The translations under genes were made by a program, and so were the position numbers. Below, in pieces: positions 23,430 to 35,186 of a DNA stretch of 64,000 bases. Position 1 is the stretch's first letter, and each line of letters begins with the position of its first letter. Source of the DNA: Eurosta solidaginis (lineage: Eukaryota; Arthropoda; Insecta; Diptera; Tephritidae); the NCBI RefSeq assembly GCF_040869045.1, contig NC_090321.1, positions 87,464,603-87,528,602 on the forward strand, given 5' to 3'. Under the pieces are notes generated by a model, which worked only from the letters and a program-made list of their open reading frames with translations, had not been told where the DNA came from and ran no database searches.

Positions 23430-24652
23430 AAACTGAAATTGTTTGCGAAATAGCTGCAACAATAATCAAAAGCATTCAATAAGATAATAATTAAAAAATT
23501 AATATGCTTTTCGCTACGTCATTTGGCAAGTAATTGAAAAAAAAAAAAAAAACGCGCATACAATTGTTGTGTGTAATTAAGGTATGAAACAATGTCAAAA
23601 TAATAAGAACACAAACGGAAATGAAAAACTTTGAAACAAAACGTGGCTAAAAAAAATTTATAAAATTTCAAAACATAACATCATTACACCTCATCGTTTC
23701 ATTTTGCAATTCAGTACTAAAAAAACACCTAATGCAATGATATTACGAAGCAAACTAAAATAATCACACGGAACTAATCACATACTCACTCAGTCACCTA
23801 GTTCAGTCTACATTTAAAAAATATAAAGGCTGAAAACAAAAAGTGAACTTTTTCTACTCACCGACTCACCAACTTATCGCATCATCTATTAAAAATGCTA
23901 ATAAAAAATGAATTGGAATAAAAAAATCTGTGAGGAAAATATATAAACCTGACGAAAATATTAAGTCGAAATTTATTTTTTAAATTTCAGCTATCAACAA
24001 ATTTCGACTTAAATATAGAACAAGCCCAGAATGGAAATCTGGTGATTAAAAAATAATTAGCAGCTCAATGAAAAAGATCACAAAAGAAGAGAAAACTTAA
24101 AATTGATTTCAATGAAGATCTCAAAAACGAAAGAAGAACAATTTTTTGTGTAAATATTGCATATCCGTTCGATGAATGAGATTGAAATGCATAATTGAGC
24201 CCATAATTATCTAGCTACTAAGGGCACTAAGAAAAAGTATACTGGAAAAAATAAACAAATCGCAAAAAAGTAGGAAACGGATGTGATGGCCTCAAAAACA
24301 CGCAAACTGGAAGTGTAAACAAAAAAAATATTAACACAGAAACAAAGACTGCTAACAAATCTTGCCCATACACTTTCGCATTTGACGACGATATGCCTTC
24401 GAATTGCTTGAGCCAAATTTACATTTAAAACCTTCCGCCCAGCGAAACGAGTTGGCAGATCGCGTGCATTACAGCCATTCAAAGATAACTTCATCCCAAC
24501 TGAATAATTACATTTTGAAGCTTGGAAGGGTTTTTTGCTTTTTTATGCGCGCATGAGCAGCGGTGTCGAATAAATCGGAACAATAATCACAACACCAATA
24601 TCTACAACAGCAATAACATTAACAAAAATCATAAATTTAATTTAAATATATA
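23430..24652. other. Upstream region of the 24653 exon; contains a stem-loop
   Basis: AT-rich. A perfect 14-bp inverted repeat, TTAAGTCGAAATTT (23961-23974) and its complement (23999-24012), has a 24-base loop. The last about 130 bases before the ATG are rich in CAACA/ATAACA, as is common in fly 5' UTRs. No promoter was identified with confidence. Confidence 0.4.
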
Positions 24653-24995
24653 ATGGCTGTACAGAATCAAAACTTGCCAACAAAGACAACAACAAAAAGT
24701 ATAACAACAAAAACCGCAACATCGACTTCGAATGCCACAAAACCGATGTCAAAAACACGAACGAAATTTGGTCAAGCCGCAAGCGCAGCAACATCAAAAG
24801 CAGCATCATCAGCAACAACAACCCAAGAAGTGGGACATACTAATAAAGCAACATCGAGTGGTGGTGGTGAAGCTGATGTTGAAGGCGCTGCCGAACAAGC
24901 GCCAACAACATCGACAATGCCATTGTCGGCGGGAGCAGCAGCGAATGGTGGTCCACGCGTGTCATTTAATCGGGATGTGCATGTTAAACGAATCG
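24653..24995 (+). CDS. First coding exon of an unidentified host gene
   Basis: The ATG at 24653 opens about 114 codons, rich in Thr, Ser, Ala and Lys (KTTTKSITTKTATSTSNATK; later GAAEQAPTTSTM), ending with a less biased block, PRVSFNRDVHVKRI. The frame would stop at 24998, but a donor-like TCG|GTTAGT lies at 24995/24996, leaving phase 1. I therefore read this as a first coding exon whose partners lie beyond what I can identify. GC content and codon use differ from the surrounding AT-rich DNA. The N-terminal part looks disordered. The terminal VSFNRDVHVKR block looks conserved in style, but I do not recognise the protein and assign no function. Upstream sequence is CAACA-rich, like a fly 5' UTR. 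Confidence 0.65.
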
Positions 24996-25139
24996 GTTAG
25001 TAGGCTTTATAATGTATTTAACATTTATTTAAAAATATTTGCATATAATTTTATTTGTATGTGTTATCGGGATAATATTGACAGCGAAGGAAAGAATATT
25101 AATACATTAGACTGATCAGAAAAAAAGTAGTTTTTACTT

Positions 25140-26080
25140 CTTGGCGGCTCGTGGCTAAGAAAGCAGTTAAACAGATCACTCGCTGTACCCCTGCTATTCG
25201 TGGAGGACGAATTTCACAAATGGCCAATCCAATGCCGTGTGCGATAAGAACGGCTTGCGGTTAAATGGTCCATCTATGTGGAAAAAGGTGCCTAGAATTC
25301 CTTCGGGTTAGTCGATTTCTTGATTAAGTGGTGATAGGACAATATGGACTGCGCGAAATATATAAATCGGGTCCAGCAGACTTGAAGGGCTGAAATCATT
25401 TAATGGACCATTCGACCTTGTAGGGGGTGATAAAATGCCCAATGAAGTCGTGGTTGATTTGACGGTTGTCTGCTGTTGGTGATTCTCTAGTGCCGTCGGG
25501 AAAGTGTGTGTCCATTAATACTTCCAAAATTTCGCCACAGGACAACGTTCATACGCTATTGGGATTATTTATGTAGCTCACTGCATTTGGGGTTTTTAAA
25601 GAATCTTGAGTAGCCTTTTCGCCTTTTACGTAGCCTGTTTGCCTCCAAGTTTCCCTCTATATATACTATCGAAAACGTTTTTTAGTGTCCCTTTGGTTCT
25701 TTTTGACTGCCTTGGTTAAAGAGCTGTTTGATATTTCTTCTGAAAGAGGAGAGCTCGGTGTTACACCATGATGGTTTATGATTTTTCTTTGGACGAGAAA
25801 CAGGACAGGAAGCTCTATAAGACTCAGCAGCGTTATAAGACTCTGTGATCACACCAACTGCTTTGTCGGTTTTCAACGATGAGCGACACTCACCGAGGGA
25901 ATTTGAGTCGTTTTCGGAAAACATGCACGCTTCATCAGCTCTTGGCAATAACCGGGGCTACTGTTAGAAGCGTGTCTTCCCAGCAAGCTTCAACGGTTTG
26001 CTTCAAAAGGGAACCCACGTGTTTATCCCCTGTTTCTGTAAGCTGCAAGAGTAGGAGATTTTATAAAGAGAAAGGAATTT
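25140..26080 (-). pseudogene. Degenerate non-LTR retrotransposon fragment in the presumed first intron
   Basis: The minus-strand ORF 25948-25682 contains NHKPSWCNTELSSFRRNIK, typical of the linker between endonuclease and RT in LINE ORF2. Further down on the same strand, pieces such as GPLNDFSP (about 25400-25375) resemble the block before RT motif 1. Multiple stops and shifts break it. It has no visible termini. Confidence 0.55.
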
Positions 26081-27430
26081 ATACATCGGTGATCGGAATA
26101 GAAGTTCTGGTCAGATGCATGCTACTATTTGATAAGATCAGATATTTAGACACATTTATCTGGAAAAGTCAAAGATATAGGCGAGGGAATGAGAGCGGGG
26201 AAGGAGGGGGGGGGGCAGTCTAAAGCTATAATGGATTACGGCAACGATGATGAAGGGGACACTTAGAGATGAAATGTGGTTAGTAGGAGCATAAAGTAAC
26301 AGAGGGGCGAGCATAGAATAGTGAGGCAAAGATGATGTAGATAGAGCGAAAGAGAAAAATGATGTGAGGTAATTGGACAACTCACAAGAGCTTCTTATTC
26401 ATGTAAAATTTTAAGATTTGAGTTGTTTCCATGGTTTCCAATATAAAATTTGATTAAAACTTACCACTATCTAAATCCAAAAATCTTATTAAAATAGATT
26501 TTCATCTGCTTTCGCTGGTGATATCTTTAGAACTGTTAAAGGTAAAGTTGTGAAATTCGGTTTGCAAATTCATTAGTTAAGGCTGATCTCTTCCAACAAA
26601 TATTCGAAGATAACCACGCCAACTTTCTATATAAAAATGCGAAAATGCGGGTTGGAGCCACATATGTATATCGCAACAACTCTGTTACTTCTAAAGAAGA
26701 TAATATTAAACAAATTTTAAAGATGGGTAATGCAACGCCTACTAAGGCCGCGCATGATGGACCACGTATGTATATACATATAAGATACTGGTTGACGTTA
26801 TCAACCGATTTTTATTATTTTTAGCCAAATGTATTCTTATTTTAATATCGAAGCTGCAAAATCGATGGAAAGCGTTTTAAAAAGTTATGCATGACACAAT
26901 TAGGAGTTGCAACAACTATTTTTGAAAATGTTGTATTTGGTCTACTTACGAGCTTGGCCGTCTATAATTTAAACATTGCACCTTTACAAGTTGGAGGGAT
27001 ATCACATTATATGTGCCTACATATGACATTTTTTTATTTTTATGCTGAAAGTCGGAGTGGTTATCTTCGGATTTTTATAGTATCAGATCAACCTTAAACA
27101 AGGAATCTGCACACAAAATTTATCAAAAAAATCAAAATTTATCAAAAAAATAGGAACGTAGCTGGGAATGGAATTTCTTTTGTATTTTCGAGGATGCAAA
27201 AGAAGTAAAGTGCAAAAAATGTGAGATGCAGACGGCTAACAATAACTCCACAACTTCTTTACGAGTCGCAGAATTCATTAAAATTAACAAAAACTAAAAT
27301 ATTCGAAAAATATACTCTGTTTGTAGTCGAATGCAAACAACTATTCGATTTATGAAAATCGCTTATTTTACTAAATATCTTTTGCTAATCGATTAGTCGA
27401 TTGTCAAGAGCCCTAATAGCATACAACTTC
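26081..27430. other. Intronic or intergenic DNA with a purine-rich block
   Basis: 26165-26222 is purine-rich and holds a run of about 12 G near 26206-26217, able in principle to form a G-quadruplex. The remainder shows no gene. Confidence 0.35.
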
Positions 27431-27479
27431 CGAAGACTACGCGTACACTGGCATTCATCTTAAGATTACATTCTGGTCT

Positions 27480-28092
27480 CCTCTGTACCGAAAACAAAGA
27501 TATATATCATCTTAGCATACATTTTCCTGTGAAGTTTCTTTCCGGGAAGTGGATCAGGGACCGATATATTCGAACAAATTCTATTCACGGATAAATTTGC
27601 CTTAAATTTGGTAACACTTTGCCTATATTAATGTATACGATATTTCTACTCCGGGAAAAGGACCAGGGACCGATCTTTTCGAACAAATTCTATTACTGGT
27701 TCGATTTTCCTGAAATTGGGCAAATAGGTAACCCTTTGCCTAGATTAGTTTTTATGACACTTTTTTCGGGAAATGGAGCAGAGAACGACTGGGACGTGGA
27801 CTTGGACTGGGACTGGGACTGCGACTTGGAGCGGCACTGAGACTGGGATTGCGACTGGAGCTGGAACTGGAACTGGGACATGGATTGGGACTGGGACTGG
27901 GACTGGGAAAAGGGATGGAGAAGAACAAGAAGAAATAGAGTGAATAGAAAAGAGAAAAGGAGAAAGATAAGAAAAGAAGTGAGGGAAAAGACGGAGAAAA
28001 AAAAGAGACACAGAAAAAGGAAAGGCAAAGAGTGATAAAAGTTATGCAGATAGACCAAGGATGGGGCAGAGCAACGTCTGCCGGGTCTGCTA
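27480..28092 (+). mobile_element. 3' part of a Helitron (non-autonomous)
   Basis: The end reads hairpin GGCAGA-GCAACG-TCTGCC (about 28065-28082), then GGGTCTG, then CTAG followed by T. This is the canonical Helitron 3' terminus (stem-loop plus CTRR, insertion before T). Inside are three diverged direct repeats of about 118 bp (GGGAAGTGGATCAGGGACCG-like at about 27553, 27653 and 27767) and a GACTGG minisatellite (27788-27910). The 5' TC end was not located. The ORFs here are frames of the minisatellite. Confidence 0.65.
27788..27910 (+). repeat. GACTGG-type hexanucleotide minisatellite
   Basis: Imperfect tandem GGGACT / TGGACT / TGGAAC units make up this stretch. They create serine/glutamine-rich and proline/valine-rich phantom ORFs on the minus strand. 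Confidence 0.85.
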
Positions 28093-28789
28093 GTCTAATA
28101 TAAATATGTATATGCCTACACTTGCTACTACTCCATTCATAATTAGGTAAAGTAACATATGAATGGACGTATAAGTAAATCTTTAGCTTTGGTATTGAAT
28201 TGACTTTAATATAATTAAAGTGGTTTTTAATTTATAAAATTAATTTCCATATTTTGTTTTTTAATTGTGTTAATAAAATTTATTAACATTTTTCACCATA
28301 AAAGTCTGATGATTTATGATCTTCTAGTTGTATCGTCTTAATTCTTGTTTTGCTTCTGGCCGCATTGACTGCAAATTTCGGTTATTTTATTATTGTGTAT
28401 CAAGGTTAATAGGGGCGGATTGGCGATGTTCATAGACAAGCTTTTCGTTGTCGGAAGTTTATGTTATGCTATTTTTAATTACAATTTCATTATTCAACAC
28501 TTGAGTTGTTTTGTTTTTTATTAATTTGTTATAAAACGTGCTAATACATTTTAACTACGGTTTAATAGAATTTTGATATCTTTGTTAAAAATAGATTACA
28601 ATGATATTCAGATTTCCTTTTAGTTTGCGAAAAATGCTTTCAACTTCTCAATAACAAACGTAATCTGTACGAAAAAGTGCTTAAACTAGATAATTTTTAA
28701 AATTTTCGCAAATATTAAAATAAGGAGATAAACAGCTTACGGCATTTTTTGTGAACACAAATGCATGGAGCATGGAAGCTCATTAGGAG
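28093..28789. other. AT-rich DNA, no gene seen
   Basis: No ORF, RNA gene or element terminus recognised. Confidence 0.3.
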
Positions 28790-28886
28790 AGTAGGAACAA
28801 ATTCGTGTGGTTTCACAATGGGCCTATAAAGGCCGAAGTGTGCCGCTCCGATGCGGACTGCAGCCACTTGAACCTAACCTAACCAA
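28790..28886 (+). mobile_element. Short 3' terminal fragment of a LINE
   Basis: The stretch ending GCAGCCACTTGAACCTAACC resembles LINE 3' ends that finish in TAACC-type repeats. The GTTTCACAATGGGCCTATA segment is reminiscent of the 3' end of the element at 46360-50170 (TGGTATCACAACGG). Only the last about 100 bp is present. Confidence 0.45.
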
Positions 28887-30830
28887 ATTTATGGAAGCAC
28901 ATCACCAGCCAGGCTTCATTTCGGCAGTGTTGAAAACTTCTTTGAAGTCGACACAGAAGTGCTTATCAGCGGTCCTCTTATCATAGATCTTCCGTAGCAT
29001 TTTGAGTTTTGTGGAAATCTGAAGCCGCAATGATAAAGTGATGATTGAAATGTTCAAATTTCTCTGCAGATTCCTTTTAGGTTGTTGAAGTACGTATTAA
29101 ATAACCAAAAAGGTATCGAAATCGCTTGATTCGTGCGTTTAATTACAACTACTTAGGTATTGCATTTCCATTTTATTTATTTGATCTACTTATATGTAAA
29201 TAATCTGAATCATAGAGCGAATGAGAAGCATTTGCCAATATTTCTTGGTCAAACTAATGAGACAATAAAATGCAGTTTACCTTGTGCAAATGCTCTTTGC
29301 TTATTTATTTATATATATATATATATATGTATGTGTATATATGTGTACGCAGTAGATATGTGTATATTCTTTAATTATATTTATAGGCAGAACCAAATAA
29401 CATTTTAGCGTATGGGTATTCCTTTTGGTGATTTCTAAATTGTAATTCTTAATTTTTTTATTTATTAATACAGGGTGTTTTACTTGTTATGTATGACACT
29501 TTGAGGCTTTAATCTGTGTAAAATTAAATTTCTATTAATGTTTGATGCAGCTACTCTGCATCTTTTTTGGTGGAAATCTAACTCATTTGAAATAAAAAAA
29601 AAATTCATATAGCATAAAAAGTTGGCGCAATTCACCTCCGAGAGTGCTCAAAGTATTTAATAAATAAATTCAAAACCGTGGGTATGAATAACCCAGCAAT
29701 TTATATTAAGGAGGGCTTATTCCTCCTATTTAAAGCCATAATGTGTGTAGTTTCTTCTGGCCATATGGAGTACCTTGCCACTATTAAAAAAAAAAAAAAA
29801 AAAAAAAAACTCTGAAGATTGACACGCAATGGTCCGAGATACGGCTTATCGAAATTTTTTTGGTTCGAGTGAAAAAAGAATTAAAGAAAGCAAAATCTTA
29901 GATCCCAGGGGTGCACAGTTTTAAGGTAAATGGCGTAGTCAAGCTAAGAGACCGAGCCGCTGCAAGGTGTCCAAAGATATGATAATGCCACAAGTGCAGT
30001 AGCTTTGGAGAAGGGAATAATTTCATAAACTTTGAAACCCACTTTCATGGTGAAGGGGCGTAATGGCGAAGAAATAGCCATAAATTCAGAGAGAGATCCC
30101 GCGTGAAATGTTTCAATAAATCATTTTTAAAATTGATATATCAAACAAAATTCTTGTCTACGAACGTTAGTTTTCTATTTTACCATCTTACGAATTATTG
30201 AAATATTGGCTTAGCGGTCGCACCTCAAAAACAAAACGCAATTACATCTGTACGTATGTACATTGGTGTCATTAAGTGCCAAACGGTGTTAACCTGTCGA
30301 AGCTAAAAGGCATGAAATTCCATCAAGCATGTCGCTATATATTTGAATGTGAGTAAGTTAATTGAAGAGAACAAAAACAAAAAAGCATTTGAATGGCATT
30401 TGAGAATTCATTACAAGCCATTAAATTGGCGAAGTGACAATTAATTTGGCTGCCATGAATGCGCACTTAATCGCAGATTATGTTATGTTTAGCCATCGTT
30501 ACAGGTATTGAATATGTACATACATATCTAACGATATATGCGTGTATATGTTTAATTGATGCTAATAAGTTTGTAACATCTGTTTGCTTGGTGGTAAATG
30601 CCGTTTAATTTTGAGTAATTCGATTTAATTTGTTAGCTAGATAATTACTAAGCTGTGACATGTGTGTACACACACAAACATATGTATGTATGTTTATGTT
30701 GATGCGGTATGCGATGCCTGTAAGCAGCGTACACTGCTTTAAATTTGTTAAACAAGAAATACCACCAGAGAAATGGGAGATGAAGCAATCTATGAAAGTT
30801 ATTCTGTTAGACGGTAAAAATTGTTAAAAA
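28887..30830. other. Non-coding DNA with an A-run
   Basis: An A-run of about 24 bases lies at 29787-29810. A short motif ACAGGGTGTTTTAC at about 29472 resembles a mariner-type terminus but has no partner. No gene is seen. Confidence 0.3.
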
Positions 30831-30965
30831 GGTAAAAGCACTTGCGGATAGGGAGTGGGATTGATAGTGAAAGTGGTGGTGAGAGTGGTGGTGAGAGTGG
30901 TAGAGTGAGTGGAATAAGCATTGCGAAGGAATGAGGGAATGAGTAGAAAGAGAGGGAGGAAGAGG
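30831..30965 (+). repeat. GTG/GAG-rich low-complexity block
   Basis: Purine-rich repeat of the AGTGGTGGTGAG type, running into GAGGGAATGAGTAG sequence. It gives a His/Ser-rich phantom ORF on the minus strand. Confidence 0.7.
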
Positions 30966-31116
30966 AAATCGAAATAAAAAAACATATATATAATAATTTA
31001 TGTACCTCTGAAAATTGGCAGGATGTGGCCTAAATGCTGTATGTCCACTACATACGTCAGCTGCGAGCCAGATGTATTTCACTCAGAATCTTTTCTTGGC
31101 AGCAATAGACTGAGAG

Positions 31117-31375
31117 TAATAAAAATAAAATAAAATTTGAATTAAAATAAAATAAAATTTAAAAAATATAAAAATATTAACTAGAATAAAATAAAATAAA
31201 TTTAAATAAAAGAAAATAAAGAAAAATAAAAGGAAATAATATAAAAATAAAAGTTTATAAAATAAAATAAAACAAAATAAAATAAAATAAAATAAAATAA
31301 GATGAAATAAAATAAGATAAAACGAAATAATTTAAAAGATGAAGTTTTATAAAATAAAATATAGTTAAATAATTA
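31117..31375. repeat. (AAAAT)n-rich simple repeat
   Basis: Long imperfect AAAATA/AAATA run. A similar run resumes at about 31822-31960, directly after the SINE. Confidence 0.85.
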
Positions 31376-31457
31376 ATATAAGTTCTTTGGCGAGCTTTTT
31401 ACTTATTTAAGTATTTTTGGCTGGCTTGAGGTCCGACAGTGCATAAATAAACGCAAT

Positions 31458-31822
31458 ATGAGGCGGCCACCGTGGTGTGATTGTAGTGTGCTCCGCCTAT
31501 CACACCGTATACCCTGGGTTCAACTCCCGGGCAAAGCAACATCAAAATTTTAGAAATAAGATTTTTCAATTAGAAGAAAATTTTTCTAAGCGGGGTCGCC
31601 CCTCGGCAGTGTCTGGCAAGCGCTCCGATTGTATTTCTGCCATGAAAAGCTCTCAGTGAAAACTCATCTGCCTTGCAGATGCCGTTCGGAGTCGGCATAA
31701 AACATGTAGGTCCCGTCCGGCCAATTTGTAGGGAAAAATCAAGAGGAGCACGACGCAAATTGGAAGAGAAGCTCGGCCTTAGATCTCTTCGGAGGTTATC
31801 GCGCCTTACATTTATTTTTATT
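31458..31822 (+). mobile_element. tRNA-derived SINE, family S1, near full length
   Basis: The head GCGGCCACCGTGGTGTGATT, then GTGTGCTCCGCCTATCACAC and GGGTTCAACTCCCGGGC, has a tRNA-like layout. The B box (GGTTCAACTCC) is clear, the A box weaker. Its spacing and sequence resemble tRNA-Gly. The body includes GCATAAAACATGTAGGTCCC and GCAAATTGGAAGAGAAGC. It ends ATCGCGCCTTACATTTATTT, a T-rich rather than A-rich tail. Flanks are AAAATA repeats, which hide any target duplication. Confidence 0.75.
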
Positions 31823-32962
31823 TTTTTTTATACAAAAAAAAATAAAATAAAAGAGAATTAGACAAAAATAAAATAAAGTAAAACAAAATGAAATAAAATA
31901 AAACAAAATATAATAATAGAAAACGTTAAACCAAATAAAAATAAAATAAAAACAATTCAATGCATTTTTTGAATTGTTTTTCAAATAATACATTCCGTAA
32001 TTCCATTGTTTAGTTGTGTATAAAATAATGTCTATTGATGATTTCAAAACCTAATAGGTTTGTTGTTCAGTATAATCTCTATCAGGATTTTCTTATATGT
32101 CAGCTATGTATAATTTTTTAATAGACTTTTTTTCTTTCAGTTATGTACATGATTAATTGGACGAAACTCACGTTTATGTTTAAGGTAAACAAGCGTTAAT
32201 TTCAAATTAATGCTATTTAATTTGTTTTGTGGAATCACTTAATTAAATTATTTCATATAGTATTTAGTTGAGTTAGAAAGGCAAACTGTTTTCAAATCTG
32301 TCTTCGAAAGCTTTGAATTATTTTGTGAATTGCTTAAGCAAGAAATATGAGTCAATTAAAACTAATAAAACGACTTGCAGTGTCAACGAATGTAGTAACA
32401 GAAGGTAACAATGATTGGGATTAATATTTTTTTATTAAAATTTAGATATCTAAATATCTTCATTTTTGTTCTTGTAGCTGTATTTGCAACTAATATGTGT
32501 ATACTTTGATGTACATATGTATATGTTGATATGTACAGAATGCTTGCGCGTACTAGTCGCATTAATGCAAACATATTACAACATCATACAAATTCTCACT
32601 TTTCACACCCAAAAACTATATTAAATACGAGTTGTAATGCAACTCAAATGGCCGGTCGCACATCGCGTCATTTTGAGAATCGACATCTCGTAACATCTTC
32701 AACTACATAACTATAAATGTAGAACAGCAAATTGGTCAATTAAAAAGAGATATTATATTTGAAATGATTTTTGCAGGAGGGGAAATTTAACAAAAAGTTT
32801 GCAATGTTTTGAAATTCTTGGCTTAATAAAAGCTAAACAATTCTACAAACACCTTGGCCATAATCCTGTTCTTGGCTTTCTCTATACTCATCGCAGCACT
32901 ACTCACTTGCCGCAGCTTTTGTCAGCTTAAAAATCTCCCGTACATGCCCTCTGGGAAGACTT
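31823..32962. other. AT-rich DNA; decayed coding trace before the LTR
   Basis: AAAATA repeats to about 31960, then unremarkable AT-rich sequence. On the minus strand 32845-32962 a stretch reads RGHVREIFKLTKAAASE before a stop. It might connect across the LTR element to the coding trace at 38384-39036. Confidence 0.3.
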
Positions 32963-33233
32963 TGTGGTGACTGGCAGATAGCCAACAACAAATTTTCTTT
33001 CATCCGTTCAAACCGCAACACTGGTCGATTTCAACGTTATCGATAACGCAAGGATCCGATACTTACGTAAGATCGCTGACAATGACGTTTCCATCTTCCC
33101 TTTTTTCTTTTGATCTTAGATCCGATCGCACGTTTAAAGTGAACTTTGTAATATTTCATTTATTGGTAATTAAATATAGATTAGAACACAAACGTACATA
33201 TACTTTCATTTGGATAAACCAGCATACCCAACA
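32963..33233 (+). repeat. 5' LTR of the Gypsy element
   Basis: 271 bp bounded by TG...CA and preceded by ACTT. It contains the perfect 14-bp palindrome CGTTATCGATAACG (33035-33048), whose core TATCGATA equals the Drosophila DRE (DREF-binding) sequence. The LTR should carry the promoter, so this may be functional; that is inference. Confidence 0.88.
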
Positions 33234-33235
33234 AT

Positions 33236-33247
33236 TGGTGACCCCGA
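33236..33247 (+). promoter_or_regulatory. Primer binding site (tRNA-Trp-like)
   Basis: TGGTGACCCCGA, two bases after the LTR, is complementary to a tRNA 3' end including CCA. It matches tRNA-Trp from memory over 12 bases. Confidence 0.65.
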
Positions 33248-33279
33248 AGTTGCAAATAGTTTGAGAAAAGGCAAACGAA

Positions 33280-34071
33280 ATGGTTAACGGGAAGGCACAC
33301 GCAGCTGTCGCAACACCACCAAATGATAGAACGATCATTAATAAAGTTTCGGTGAAGGTTCCACCATTCTGGCCGGAGCAACCAGAAATTTGGTCTGCGC
33401 AGGTCGAAGCGCAATTCAGCGTATCTGGAGTGTCCACCGACATTTCTAAATTTAACACCGTAGTTGCCGCTATAGAGTCAAATGTTCTAGCGCAAATTTC
33501 AGACGCCATTTTATGTCCACCAGAGACTGGCAAATATCATAACCTTAAAACACGTATTATAGAACGCTATTGCGAGAGCGAACAAAAGGAAACGCAAAAT
33601 CTGCTTTCGGAAATAGACTTAGGAAATAAGCGACCAACGCAACTTTACAACGAATTAAGCAACCTTGCGAAGGGCAAAGTTGGTAGCGAATTTCTGAAAT
33701 CACTTTGGCCACAGCGGCTGCTGGCGCAGGCAAGAGCCATTTTGCAAGCATCAGATGCTAAACTGCCAGAACTTGCAAAGCTGGCCGATAAAATTTTGTA
33801 AGTAGGCGATTTCCAACAACTGGCAGTCCTTGGTGCGCATAGTACCGAAGATCCACCGGATTCCCAAATAGGTAAACGTATCGAGCGCCTCGAAATGAAG
33901 TTCGAAAAATTAATGCAAAAAGGCAATCATCGTAATCGGTCACGTTCAATTTCGTCACGACGTCGTAGCCGCGCATACACGCCTAAACGAGCAAAGGAAG
34001 AATGCTGCTGGTATCATCAAGTACATGGAGAAAATGCTCGTAAATGTCGGACACCCTGCACGTATGAATAA
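33280..34071 (+). pseudogene. Gypsy gag, one in-frame stop
   Basis: The ATG at 33280 opens 173 codons (VKVPPFWPEQPEIWSAQVEA, an N-terminal block common in insect Gypsy Gags). A TAA at 33799-33801 interrupts, after which the same frame continues to 34071. The second part has an Arg/Ser-rich stretch and ends with CCWYHQVHGENARKCRTPC, a Cys-His-Cys-Cys nucleocapsid motif. The single nonsense codon would remove the nucleic-acid-binding part. Confidence 0.8.
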
Positions 34072-34097
34072 TTAAAGCGAAAAAATTATCACAAATT

Positions 34098-34490
34098 TTG
34101 GATCAGGCGAGCAGATCTGAAAATAGCCAACGAATTGCTCGCATACTTGTTCATGACGCCAATACAAAAACCAAATTTTTAGTTGACACCAGCGCAGATG
34201 TGTCGGTGTTGTCTACACGAAATGCGATGACATTCAGAAATGTAAGCTCGACGAATCTCTACGCCGCAAACGGATCCCACATAAAAACATATGGCGAAAA
34301 GCGACTGCGGCTATCTCTTGGCTTAAGGCGTGATTTTGTATGGACGTTCATTCTAGCCGATGTCCGTTCTCCCATAATAGGTTCTGACTTTTTAAGGCAC
34401 TACGATCTTCTCATAGAGAGTAAGAGAGGTATGCTCCTAGATAGGCATACGCTTCACGCAAGCAAACATATCATAGATCTTTGTTTATGA
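34098..34490 (+). pseudogene. Gypsy protease region
   Basis: An aspartic protease core FLVDTSADVSVLS (retropepsin DTGA-type, here DTSA) is followed about 60 residues later by PIIGSDFLRHYDLL, the usual second retropepsin motif. The frame differs from gag, which may be normal frameshifting or decay. The ORF stops before RT. Confidence 0.75.
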
Positions 34491-34575
34491 CGTCCACGGA
34501 AAATATGCAAAATTACTGCGTGAGTATCAAGACATCGCCACGATCAACGTAAACAAGAAACCTGTCAATTTAGAT

Positions 34576-35169
34576 GTGACACACCACATCACAACGATAG
34601 GTGCACCTGTGTTTTCAAGGCCAAGGAGGTTAGCGCCAGACAAGCTGCGTGAAACGAAAAAGGAGTTCGAATACCTGCTGCAAAAAGGTATCTGTCGGCC
34701 GTCCAAGAGCAACTGGGCGAGCCCCCTACACCTCGTTCGAAAGCAAGACGGGACATGGAGGCCGTGTGGGGACTATCGAGCACTAAACGCTATCACGGTG
34801 CCTGATAGGTACCCAATTCCATATCTACACGACGTTACGAGCATTTTACATAACAAAAAGATTTTTTCGGCAATCGACCTTCAGAAGGCCTATCACCAAA
34901 TATCCATAGAATCATGCGATATTCCCAAAATGGCTATAGCCACACCAGTTGGGCTATTTGAATTTGTTTTTATGACATTCGGTCTGAGAAACGCTGCAAA
35001 GACATTCCAGCGACATATTTATCAGGTACTAAAGGGACTCGACTTTACCTTCGCATACATCGATGATATTTTGGTGGCTTCGGAGTCTGAAGAGGAGCAC
35101 GAAAAGCACCTGCGAATAGTGTTCGAACGCCTTCGTCAAAGTAACCTTAAGTTAAGCTTAAGTTTCTAG
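34576..35169 (+). pseudogene. Gypsy reverse transcriptase, 5' two thirds
   Basis: RT motifs are in order: QDGTWRPCGDYRALN, FSAIDLQKAYHQI, GLFEFVFMTFGLRNAAKTFQ, FAYIDDILVAS (catalytic YxDD). The frame ends at 35169 just before the expected thumb segment. The next ORF restarts 18 bases on with [10 protein letters not shown], so about 15 residues and the frame were lost here. Confidence 0.85.
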
Positions 35170-35186
35170 GCCACACGACAGAGGGT

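Noticed and set aside
26200..26222. G-quadruplex regulatory element
   Set aside because: A single G run in a purine-rich tract; no evidence beyond composition.
27693..28058. Ser/Gln- and Pro/Val-rich ORFs on the minus strand
   Set aside because: Frames of the GACTGG minisatellite inside the Helitron.
29465..29490. Mariner-like end ACAGGGTGTTTTAC
   Set aside because: Single terminus only, no inverted partner nearby.
30807..31082. 91-codon ORF with His/Ser repeats
   Set aside because: Translation of a GTG/GAG low-complexity tract.
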